64,000 bases of DNA, from the NCBI RefSeq assembly GCF_038397725.1, contig NZ_CP151634.1, positions 1,426,001-1,490,000 on the forward strand, given 5' to 3'. The translations under genes and the position numbers were made by a program. Below, in pieces: positions 54,218-61,283 of this stretch. Position 1 is the stretch's first letter. The number at the start of each line of letters is the position of its first letter. Below the pieces are notes generated by a model. That model saw only the letters and a list, made by a program, of their open reading frames with translations. It was not told where the DNA came from and ran no database searches. The DNA is from Microbacterium sp. LWO13-1.2 (GTDB lineage: Bacteria; Actinomycetota; Actinomycetes; Actinomycetales; Microbacteriaceae).

Positions 54218-55438
54218 TCAGTGGGGGATCTCGGTCCACGCGGCGTCGGCCGCTGCGCTCGCCGCGACGGCGGTGAGGATGCGCTGCACGATGAGACCGT
54301 CGGCGAATCCGGGTGCCGGCGCGCGGCCGGCGGCGAGGTCGCGGGCGAAGTCGGCGACCTCGTGCACGAAGGTGTGCTCGTAGCCGAGGCCGTGGCCGGC
54401 GGGCCACCACGCTGCTGCGTAGGGATGCCCCGGCTCGGTCACGAGGATGCGGCGGAACCCCGCCTCCTCTGCCGGGAGCGTGTGGTCGTGGAACTGGAGC
54501 TCGTTCATCCGCTCGAAATCGAAGGAGATCGAACCGAGTGATCCGTCGACCTCAAGGCGCATGGCGTTCTTGCGTCCCGAGGCGAAGCGGGTCGCCTCGA
54601 AGGATGCGAGTGCGCCGCCGTCGGTGCGGCCGATGAAGACGACCGCGTCATCGACGGTGACACGTCCCATCGCCCGGTCGTCGCCCGACCCGCTGTCTGC
54701 GGAGGCGCTCAGACCGCTGGAGGCGGTCGGAAGCGGGCGCTCCGTCACGAAGGTGGACGACAGGGCGCTCACGCCGGTGAGCTCGTGCCCGGTCACGAAT
54801 CGGGCGAGATCGATGATGTGCGCGCCGATGTCGCCCAGCGCCCCGGAGCCCGCCTGCTCGGCATCGAGTCGCCACACGAGGGGGAACTCGGGGTCGACGA
54901 TCCAGTCCTGCAGGTACTGCGCACGGATGTGGCGGATGGTGCCGAGCCGCCCATCCTCGATCAAGCGCTTGGCGTAGGCGAGCGCGGGAGTGCGGCGGTA
55001 GCTGAAGCCGACCATCGCCTGCACGCCTTTCACTGCGGCGCGCTCGGCTGCGGCCGCCATCCGTTCGGCCTCCTCGACGGAGTTGGCCAGCGGCTTCTCG
55101 CAGAGCACGTGGATGCCGGCGTCGAGGGCGGCGATCGCGATCTCCGCGTGCAGATGCCCGGGGGTGCAGATGTCGATCACATCGATGTCGCCGCGGGTCA
55201 GCAGCGCGCGCCAGTCGGTCTCCACGTCGGCGATGCCGAACTTGTCGGCGAAGGCGCGAGCAGCGCCGGCGTCGCGGCCGCTGACGGCGACGAGCTCGAC
55301 GCCGTCAGCGAGATCGAAGAAGCGGGGAGCGGTGGTCCAAGCCTGCGCGTGGATGGTGCCCATGAAGCTGTAACCGATGATCGCGACGCGGAGTGCGTGA
55401 CCGGGACGAGGGTCGGTGTCGGGCCCGGTGGGTGTCAT
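54218..55438 (-). CDS. Gfo/Idh/MocA family oxidoreductase
   Basis: NAD(P)-dependent oxidoreductase of 406 aa, first gene of the ThuA-type operon. The nucleotide-binding motif is IIGYSFMGTIHA, the catalytic region CEKPLANSVEEA. GAAGGAG 6 nt upstream supports the ATG at 55438 over an in-frame start 39 nt earlier. With the second oxidoreductase at 49099-50259 it could perform oxidation and later reduction steps on the imported sugar. The substrate is unknown. Confidence 0.9.
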   Translation of the reverse strand: MTPTGPDTDPRPGHALRVAIIGYSFMGTIHAQAWTTAPRFFDLADGVELVAVSGRDAGAARAFADKFGIADVETDWRALLTRGDIDVIDICTPGHLHAEIAIAALDAGIHVLCEKPLANSVEEAERMAAAAERAAVKGVQAMVGFSYRRTPALAYAKRLIEDGRLGTIRHIRAQYLQDWIVDPEFPLVWRLDAEQAGSGALGDIGAHIIDLARFVTGHELTGVSALSSTFVTERPLPTASSGLSASADSGSGDDRAMGRVTVDDAVVFIGRTDGGALASFEATRFASGRKNAMRLEVDGSLGSISFDFERMNELQFHDHTLPAEEAGFRRILVTEPGHPYAAAWWPAGHGLGYEHTFVHEVADFARDLAAGRAPAPGFADGLIVQRILTAVAASAAADAAWTEIPH

Positions 55439-55483
55439 CGCGGCTCCTTCGCCGGTCGAGGTCGTGGTACCCGTCACCGAATA

Positions 55484-55564
55484 GTTAACCGGTTTACTGG
55501 GCGCTTCGGAGACCAGCTTGCCTCGGGGGCTCAGCCAAAGTCAAGAGAAATTTAACCGGTTTAC
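55484..55564. promoter_or_regulatory. paired LacI-type operators in the divergent region
   Basis: GTTAACCGGTTTAC (55484-55497) and TTTAACCGGTTTAC (55551-55564) share the palindromic core TAACCGGTTTA. Centres are 67 bp apart, one near each divergent start, so one repressor may control both the ThuA operon and itself. Confidence 0.7.
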
Positions 55565-55620
55565 TGCATCGGGATCCGTGAGAGACTGACCGAGGATCGA
55601 CAGTGGGGAAACGAGGATTC

Positions 55621-56664
55621 ATGGCAACGATGCGTGACGTCGCGCGGCTCGCCGGTGTCTCCGTCGCCACTGTCTCATTCGTCGTGAATGACTCCAAGCC
55701 GGTTGCTCCGGGCACCAGGCTTCGCGTCGAGGCGGCGATGGCCGAACTCGATTTCCGTCGCAACGCCGTGGCGCGGGCGCTCGCCAGCCGCCGCACGCGC
55801 ATCATCGCGCTGCTGTTCCCCGTCCTGCAGCACCGTCTCTCGGACACCGCCGCCCGATTCTTCACCGGAGCCGCCGAGGCTGCGTCCGAGCTCGGGTACA
55901 CGGTCGTCCTCTGGCCGGTGGCGAACGACTCCGACTCCCTGCGCGAGCTCACATCGGACGGGCTCGTCGACGGCGTCATCCTCATGGAGGTGCAGCTCGA
56001 CGACCACCGGATCGATCAGCTGCTCGCCGCGAAGACCCCGTTGACCCTCATCGGCCGCAACCGCGATCCGTCCGGCCTCGACTACGTGGACGTCGACTTC
56101 GAGGGCATGGTCGAGCAGTCGATCGACCGCCTGCAATCGCTCGGGCACCGGGACTTCGTCCTGCTCGAGGAGTCCGAGAGTCCGGGTCTCGAAGGGTATG
56201 GCCCGGCCGTCCGCGTGGACGAGACGTTCCATGCCGTCTGCGCGGCGCGCGGTTTGCGCGGGCGGACGCTCCGGTGCACGGCGACTCCGGCCGCCGGGCG
56301 CGCATTCGCATCGACACTGATCGCTGAGGCGCCCGAGGCGACGGCGATGCTCGTCCTCAACGAACACGCCGCAGTCGGTCTGGTGAGCGGGCTCGGCAGG
56401 CTGGGCGTATCCGTCCCTCGCGACCTGTCGGTCGTCCTCATAGGGTCGACGATCGAGATCTCCGCCATGGCGGATCCCGAACTGGCTGTCGTGGTCTCGC
56501 CGGCCGCAGAACTCGGTCGGCTGGGTGTCGAGACGCTCGTCGGTCGGCTCGACGGCACGCTGGGCGCCCTCCGCCACGAACTCCTGATGGGGGAGTTCCA
56601 CGAGGGCGAGTCCCTTGCGCCTGCCCCGGCCGCTCGTGGTGACCTCGGGAGGACAGCTATTTGA
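55621..56664 (+). CDS. LacI family repressor of the ThuA-type operon
   Basis: Repressor of 347 aa with helix-turn-helix TMRDVARLAGVSVATVSFVVN and a standard effector domain. The ATG at 55621 follows ACGAGG by 4 nt; a GTG 18 nt earlier is possible. It diverges from the oxidoreductase-importer-ThuA operon, and AACCGGTT palindromes lie on both sides of the shared region. The 190 bp after its stop hold no feature I can support. Confidence 0.9.
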   Translation: MATMRDVARLAGVSVATVSFVVNDSKPVAPGTRLRVEAAMAELDFRRNAVARALASRRTRIIALLFPVLQHRLSDTAARFFTGAAEAASELGYTVVLWPVANDSDSLRELTSDGLVDGVILMEVQLDDHRIDQLLAAKTPLTLIGRNRDPSGLDYVDVDFEGMVEQSIDRLQSLGHRDFVLLEESESPGLEGYGPAVRVDETFHAVCAARGLRGRTLRCTATPAAGRAFASTLIAEAPEATAMLVLNEHAAVGLVSGLGRLGVSVPRDLSVVLIGSTIEISAMADPELAVVVSPAAELGRLGVETLVGRLDGTLGALRHELLMGEFHEGESLAPAPAARGDLGRTAI

Positions 56665-56854
56665 GGGGAGGGGAATCACCGCGATTCCTCCGGCCGTCAT
56701 CGAGCTACTGTGTCCGATCTTGCCGGCAAGGCGTTCTGGTGGCCACCAGCAGGCGTGTCGAGCGTGCGTGAACCGGATTGTCAACCTGCCGTGAACGATC
56801 GTTTGCGGCAGGCCGTCGCTAGCGGCTGGCGTCTCGCGCGTCATCGCGTGCATA

Positions 56855-57328
56855 GTGAGACTCGTGAGTGATTTGCACATACGGGGGGCAAGGGCCGAGG
56901 AGCATAGCGAGATCTCCGCGTTGGCGTTGCGTTCGAAGGGCCACTGGGGATACTCGGCCGAGTTTCTTGAAGCGTGCCGAGCTGAGCTGACGTTCGATGC
57001 GACCGTCTGCGGATCTGGACTGATGTGGGTCGTGGAGCAGGGCGACACGGTTCTTGGCTTCTGCCTCTTGGGAGGTGAGCCGAATGACGGCGAACTGTCG
57101 GCGTTGTTCATTGATCCGTCTGCGATAGGCACCGGCTGCGGCCGAATGCTGCTTGAGCATGCCCTGCACGCCGCGCGGGCCGCAGGGTTCACGCGCCTGG
57201 AACTCGACGCTGATCCCGGTGCGGAGTCGTTCTATCTACGATTCGGTGCTCGACGGATCGGTACCACGCCTAGCGGTTCCATTCCCGGCCGCGAGCTTCC
57301 GCGTCTCGCATTCGTCGTCACTGAGTAG
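56855..57328 (+). CDS. GNAT family N-acetyltransferase
   Basis: Protein of 157 aa with the GNAT fold. The acetyl-CoA loop is read as FIDPSAIGTGCGRMLLEHAL (motif A, with an unusual TGCG in place of RGxG), and a C-terminal FYLRFGARRIG follows. The target is unknown. Two GTG starts are possible, at 56855 and 56864; a CATAGT box just upstream would make the second leaderless. Base composition is slightly less GC-rich than the sugar loci. Confidence 0.85.
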   Translation: MRLVSDLHIRGARAEEHSEISALALRSKGHWGYSAEFLEACRAELTFDATVCGSGLMWVVEQGDTVLGFCLLGGEPNDGELSALFIDPSAIGTGCGRMLLEHALHAARAAGFTRLELDADPGAESFYLRFGARRIGTTPSGSIPGRELPRLAFVVTE

Positions 57329-57451
57329 TCGGGAACCGTGCACGGAGGCGGTCGTTGACAGCCCTGGACCACACCGCGACTGATCGTTATCAGCGGGGAG
57401 GTGGTCGATCTATTACCGCCGTTGAGCCGTCGTTATCCAAGTGTGATTCTC

Positions 57452-57467
57452 GGGGCAGTTATGCCCC
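57452..57467. repeat. small hairpin upstream of the DUF222 gene
   Basis: GGGGCA (57452-57457) pairs with TGCCCC (57462-57467) around GTTA. It lies 16 bp before the predicted start; function unknown. Confidence 0.35.
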
Positions 57468-57483
57468 CTGATCTGGGGTTGGA

Positions 57484-58779
57484 ATGTCGGTGGCCCCTGG
57501 TGTACTGGGGGTTATGACGGCGTTGATGGATGCGACAGTGGAGCAGGTGGCGACGCTGGCTGCGCTCACCGACTCGGTCGTGGAGATCGAGCGCACGATC
57601 AGTAGTCTGCAGGCCGCCAGGGACGGGATGCTCGCCCTCGGCTCCCGGGTCGCTCTTGACGTCGCCCAGCAGGCCGGGCACCCCGATTACGGCGACATGG
57701 CGTTGCGGACGGTCGCGGCGGAGATGGGTGCCGCGCTGCGGGTCAGCGACCGGACGGTGCAACGACGGATGACGGAAGCATCGTTCCTGGTGGAGCAGTT
57801 CCCGTCGGTGTGGCAGGCGCAGGGCGCCGGGCGGATCAGCGCTGGGCATGCCCGTGTCATTGTTGACGCCGCCGAACATCTTGAGGATCCGGCCGCGCGG
57901 GACGCGTACTCGGAGCAGATGATCGAATTCGCCGAGACGGAGTCCCCGAATCGGGTGGGGCGGATGGCCCGACGGGTCGCAGAACGGTTGCAGGTGCGTC
58001 CGATCCAGGACCGGCACCAGGATGCCCTCGACGAGCGGGGCGTGTGGGCGAGAGACGATGCCGCTGGGATCGCGGAGTTCGGTCTGCGCGGGCCCGCCGC
58101 GCTCGTGCACGGAGCGTTCGACCGGGTCACGTCAATGGCGAAGGCGGTGCAGGGGCAGGCGGACGCCGGTGACGAGCGCACGCTCGATCAGATCCGCTGC
58201 GACCTCGCCCTCGACCTCCTCCTCACCGGGACCCCCGCCGGACACGACACCCCTGAGGCTCTCCTGGCCGGAATCACCGCGCACGTATCGGTCACCGTAC
58301 CGATCACGACGCTGATCGGCGTCGGCACGACTCCGGCGGAGTTGAACGGTCGCACCCCGATCGACCCCGCCACCGCCCGGCGGCTTGCCGGGGCTGCATC
58401 CGGGTGGGACCGGATCCTCACGCACCCGATCACCGGCGGGTTGCTCGCCGTGGACCGATACCGGCCTTCTGCACACCTCAAGCGACTGCTGCGGGCACGG
58501 GATCAACGCTGCCGCTTCCCCACCTGCGGACTCCCCGCCGCGGATTGCGACATCGATCACAATCAGGATGCAGCCTTGGGCGGGGCGACCAGCGAGGAGA
58601 ACCTCGGAGATCTCTGCCGCCGACATCACGTCCTCAAACACAACTCCCCATGGCACGTCGAACAACTCGAAGGCGGTGTCTTCGCGTGGACCAGCCCCAC
58701 CGGGAAGGTCTACCTCGATCGGCCACCACCCCCGAATACCGTCATCTTCACTGAAGATGACACCCCACCGCCCTTCTGA
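57484..58779 (+). CDS. DUF222 / HNH endonuclease domain protein (13E12 type)
   Basis: Protein of 431 aa. The N-terminal two thirds is DUF222 (helical, with RTVAAEMGAALRVSDRTVQRRM and AGRISAGHARVI), and the C-terminal part is an HNH nuclease: CRFPTCGLPAADCDIDH carries the metal cysteines and catalytic Asp-His, and LCRRHHVLKH the final ones. Such genes, named 13E12 in mycobacteria, occur in many copies in Actinobacteria and behave like mobile or selfish elements, but no activity is established. The start may be ATG 57484 or ATG 57514. Direct repeats follow downstream. Confidence 0.88.
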   Translation: MSVAPGVLGVMTALMDATVEQVATLAALTDSVVEIERTISSLQAARDGMLALGSRVALDVAQQAGHPDYGDMALRTVAAEMGAALRVSDRTVQRRMTEASFLVEQFPSVWQAQGAGRISAGHARVIVDAAEHLEDPAARDAYSEQMIEFAETESPNRVGRMARRVAERLQVRPIQDRHQDALDERGVWARDDAAGIAEFGLRGPAALVHGAFDRVTSMAKAVQGQADAGDERTLDQIRCDLALDLLLTGTPAGHDTPEALLAGITAHVSVTVPITTLIGVGTTPAELNGRTPIDPATARRLAGAASGWDRILTHPITGGLLAVDRYRPSAHLKRLLRARDQRCRFPTCGLPAADCDIDHNQDAALGGATSEENLGDLCRRHHVLKHNSPWHVEQLEGGVFAWTSPTGKVYLDRPPPPNTVIFTEDDTPPPF

Positions 58780-58801
58780 ACCGGGGGAGAGGGGCGGCCC
58801 A

Positions 58802-58825
58802 TGACCCAGAAGTAATTTCGGGTCA
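58802..58825 (+). terminator. possible terminator hairpin after the DUF222 gene
   Basis: TGACCC (58802-58807) pairs with GGGTCA (58820-58825); inner bases add weak pairs. It lies 23 bp after the stop. No T tract is present. Confidence 0.35.
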
Positions 58826-58963
58826 GCGTGAATGTCGGGCATCGAGGTGACACCGAGCACACCCGCCGAATGTGGGCCGCGTCGTGCGTGGTGGGCGAGC
58901 ATAGCGAGCCGAGGGGCGAGCGTAACGGTGAGTGCGTGAGCATGACGGCCTGATCAGGTGGTG

Positions 58964-59048
58964 GGCCGGAATCTGACGTACCCGGCCGGAACCTGACGGG
59001 CTTGGCCTGAACTGACGGGCCCGAGCGCGACGGCCCGAACCTGCCGAT
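58964..59048 (+). repeat. degenerate direct repeats downstream of the DUF222 gene
   Basis: Four related units with consensus GGCCGGAAYCTGACG start at 58964, 58984, 59004 and 59032. The first three are spaced exactly 20 bp. They fill the end of the 326-bp gene-free stretch 58780-59105, which otherwise holds only the hairpin at 58802. They could be left by repeated insertion or serve as a target of the HNH protein. Confidence 0.65.
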
Positions 59049-59105
59049 CACTATTGACCATGCGAAGGGCCGGCCAGGTTCTCCCCGGCCGACCCGGCGC
59101 CGGAC

Positions 59106-61283
59106 TCAGCAGCCCTTCGCCGCGTAGGCAGCAGACACGGTCGCGCTCCCTGTCGGCCCCGTCGCGGTGACCTGCACCGACCCTGCCGGCAGCGAGGCCA
59201 CCCTGGTGTTGAAGGACGCACTGCGCGATTCGCCGGTCGCGAGAGCGAACGACTTCGTGCCGTAGGTGCTCGTCGCGGTGATGTCGAGCACGACGGCATC
59301 CGCATTGCGCACCGTCGCGACGACGACCGCCTTGCCTGCCACGCAGCGCGTCGCGGCAGTGGCCTCCACTGTGACGACCGGTGCCACCGGATCCGGCGCG
59401 ACCGACGACAGCCGGAACCGCTGGCAGTCGTTATTCAGCACGCTGTACTGATGCACGCGCGTGCCGTCGGAGACGGCGCAGAACGAGAGATCCAGTGCCT
59501 TGCCGCTCGTGCCGTTGCGGAACTCGATGACACCGTCGCCCGAGACCAGCACTCGCCACGTGCTGCCAGCGATGCCGCAGGCGCCCTGCGTGACGGCGAC
59601 GGAGTCGGCAGTCGACCCGCCGCTCACCGCGAGGCACTTCTCCGGTGCCGAGCCGAGGTGCATCTCGGATTCGCCGTTCGCCGCGGTCGTGAACGTGACG
59701 CTCTGGCAGGCAGTACCGGTGTACTCGCGCTGTTGCAGGATCGCACCGTCTGCACTCGAGCAGTTCGGCACTTCGAGCGCCTTGCCCGAGACGATCGAGG
59801 TGACCGCGACAGCGCCGGCCGGGCGCAGCGCCCAGTCCTGGGCGGCCGAGGCATCCGCCGCCGACTGCACGATCGCCCCGTCGCCCGCCGCGAGAGCCTT
59901 GCCACTCGTGCGGTTCGTCAGCATCGACCAGCCGCCCGTCGTCGGGGTCACCGTCCACTGCTGGCACCCCGAGGTGCGGAACGGTGTCTGCTGCACCGCC
60001 GTGCCCTCGGCGGAGGCGCAGTCGAGAGGACCGAGAGTCATACCGCTCGCCGCGCCGACGAGGCGCAGATATCCGTCACCGGTCGAGTCGAGCACGAAGC
60101 GCGACCGCGACGAGGAGCAGTCTCCGGGCGCGAGCGCCGCTCCGTCGGCATCCGATCCCACCGTGGCGCACTGACCGGTGCTGCGGCTGACGAGGTTCCA
60201 GCGCGCCCCTTCGACCTGCGCCGTGATCGGCGCGTTCTCGCCGCTCGGCACCATCACCGCGGTGGTGGTGGCCTGAGGGATGCCGAAGTCGGGCTCGCCG
60301 GCTGCATCCCAGGTCACCTCCTGCGCTCGCGCCGAGCGTTCGCGGCTGCATCCACCATCCGGTCGGGCGTTGGCGTGGTACAGATTCCACGTCTCGGTGC
60401 CGTCCGGCGAGGTGAAGAAGTCGTTGTGACCGGTGCCGTAGGCGCCGTTGGCCTTCGAGAACACCGGCCCGTCGCTCTTCTGCCACGATGACGACAGCAC
60501 CGGGTCGCCCCCGAGGTACTCGAGCGTGCCGAGCTGGTAGTCCTCGGTGCCGCAGAAGCTCGCCGAGTAGGTGACCCAGGTTCGCCCGTCCTTCTGCAAC
60601 GCGATCGGTCCCTCGTTCACGGGCTGGCCGATCGTCTCCCAGGCCTCGACCGGCTGGGACAGGATGTTCAGAGGTCCGGTCGCGGTCCAGGGGTCCGACA
60701 TTCGGGCGATGTAGTTGCTCTGCAGCCCGTCCGGCGCGAACGCCGACCAGAGCACGAAGAGCTCGCCGTTCAGCTCCATGTAGGAGCCGTCGATGTTCCA
60801 GTCGTCGGTCGGGATCGGCCGGCCCTTGTAGGTGTACGGACCCATCGGGTCATCGGCTGCACTCTCGATGACCTGCAGGTGCTGAGTGCCGTAGTTGCCC
60901 GCGACGCCCATCGTGTACATCAGATACCAGCGCGTGCCGTTCGGCCCCGCGATCCGCGCGAGTTCCGGAGCCCACATGTTCCCGTTGCGCCCGGCGTTGG
61001 TGTCGGAGTAGACCGTGACTGGCTTGGTGGTGCCGAGCGCGGCGAGCGTCGGCGCCTTGCGCATCACCACCCTGTTGTCCCACGTCGTCGACACCATGTA
61101 GTAGTTGCCGTCGTGGAACTCGATCGTCGGATCGGCCGTGTCTGGAGCGAGCGGATTGGTGAACGTGTCCTCGCCGACGGCCTGCGCGGCGGGCGCCTGT
61201 GCGACCCCGGCCGCGCCGAGAGCGCCCAGCGCGATCGCCGCGGTCAGCGCGATGTGCAGCGCGGTGCGGATGGGTTTCAGCAT
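59106..61283 (-). CDS. secreted GH43 arabinofuranosidase with ricin-type domains and shared C-terminal domain
   Basis: Protein of 725 aa. A signal peptide ends at about residue 36 (AAQA). The propeller starts with NPLAPDTADPTIEF and contains WNIDGSYME (modulator and acid region), similar to GH43 subfamily 26 exo-1,5-alpha-L-arabinofuranosidases. Residues about 355-640 form two ricin/beta-trefoil-like units with QQW-type turns, probably sugar-binding. The last 80 residues are a domain starting TRCVAGKAVVVATV and ending in Cys, also present in the upstream gene. GGAGG precedes the ATG, which overlaps the stop of the upstream gene by 7 bp. Confidence 0.88.
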   Translation of the reverse strand: MLKPIRTALHIALTAAIALGALGAAGVAQAPAAQAVGEDTFTNPLAPDTADPTIEFHDGNYYMVSTTWDNRVVMRKAPTLAALGTTKPVTVYSDTNAGRNGNMWAPELARIAGPNGTRWYLMYTMGVAGNYGTQHLQVIESAADDPMGPYTYKGRPIPTDDWNIDGSYMELNGELFVLWSAFAPDGLQSNYIARMSDPWTATGPLNILSQPVEAWETIGQPVNEGPIALQKDGRTWVTYSASFCGTEDYQLGTLEYLGGDPVLSSSWQKSDGPVFSKANGAYGTGHNDFFTSPDGTETWNLYHANARPDGGCSRERSARAQEVTWDAAGEPDFGIPQATTTAVMVPSGENAPITAQVEGARWNLVSRSTGQCATVGSDADGAALAPGDCSSSRSRFVLDSTGDGYLRLVGAASGMTLGPLDCASAEGTAVQQTPFRTSGCQQWTVTPTTGGWSMLTNRTSGKALAAGDGAIVQSAADASAAQDWALRPAGAVAVTSIVSGKALEVPNCSSADGAILQQREYTGTACQSVTFTTAANGESEMHLGSAPEKCLAVSGGSTADSVAVTQGACGIAGSTWRVLVSGDGVIEFRNGTSGKALDLSFCAVSDGTRVHQYSVLNNDCQRFRLSSVAPDPVAPVVTVEATAATRCVAGKAVVVATVRNADAVVLDITATSTYGTKSFALATGESRSASFNTRVASLPAGSVQVTATGPTGSATVSAAYAAKGC

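Noticed and set aside
56665..56854. Possible small gene between LacI and GNAT
   Set aside because: No frame with a ribosome-binding site or plausible composition; nothing supportable in these 190 bases.
58710..59051. 113-aa minus-strand frame downstream of the DUF222 gene
   Set aside because: Pro/Ser-rich translation of the repeat region and the DUF222 3' end, with no start signal or domain.
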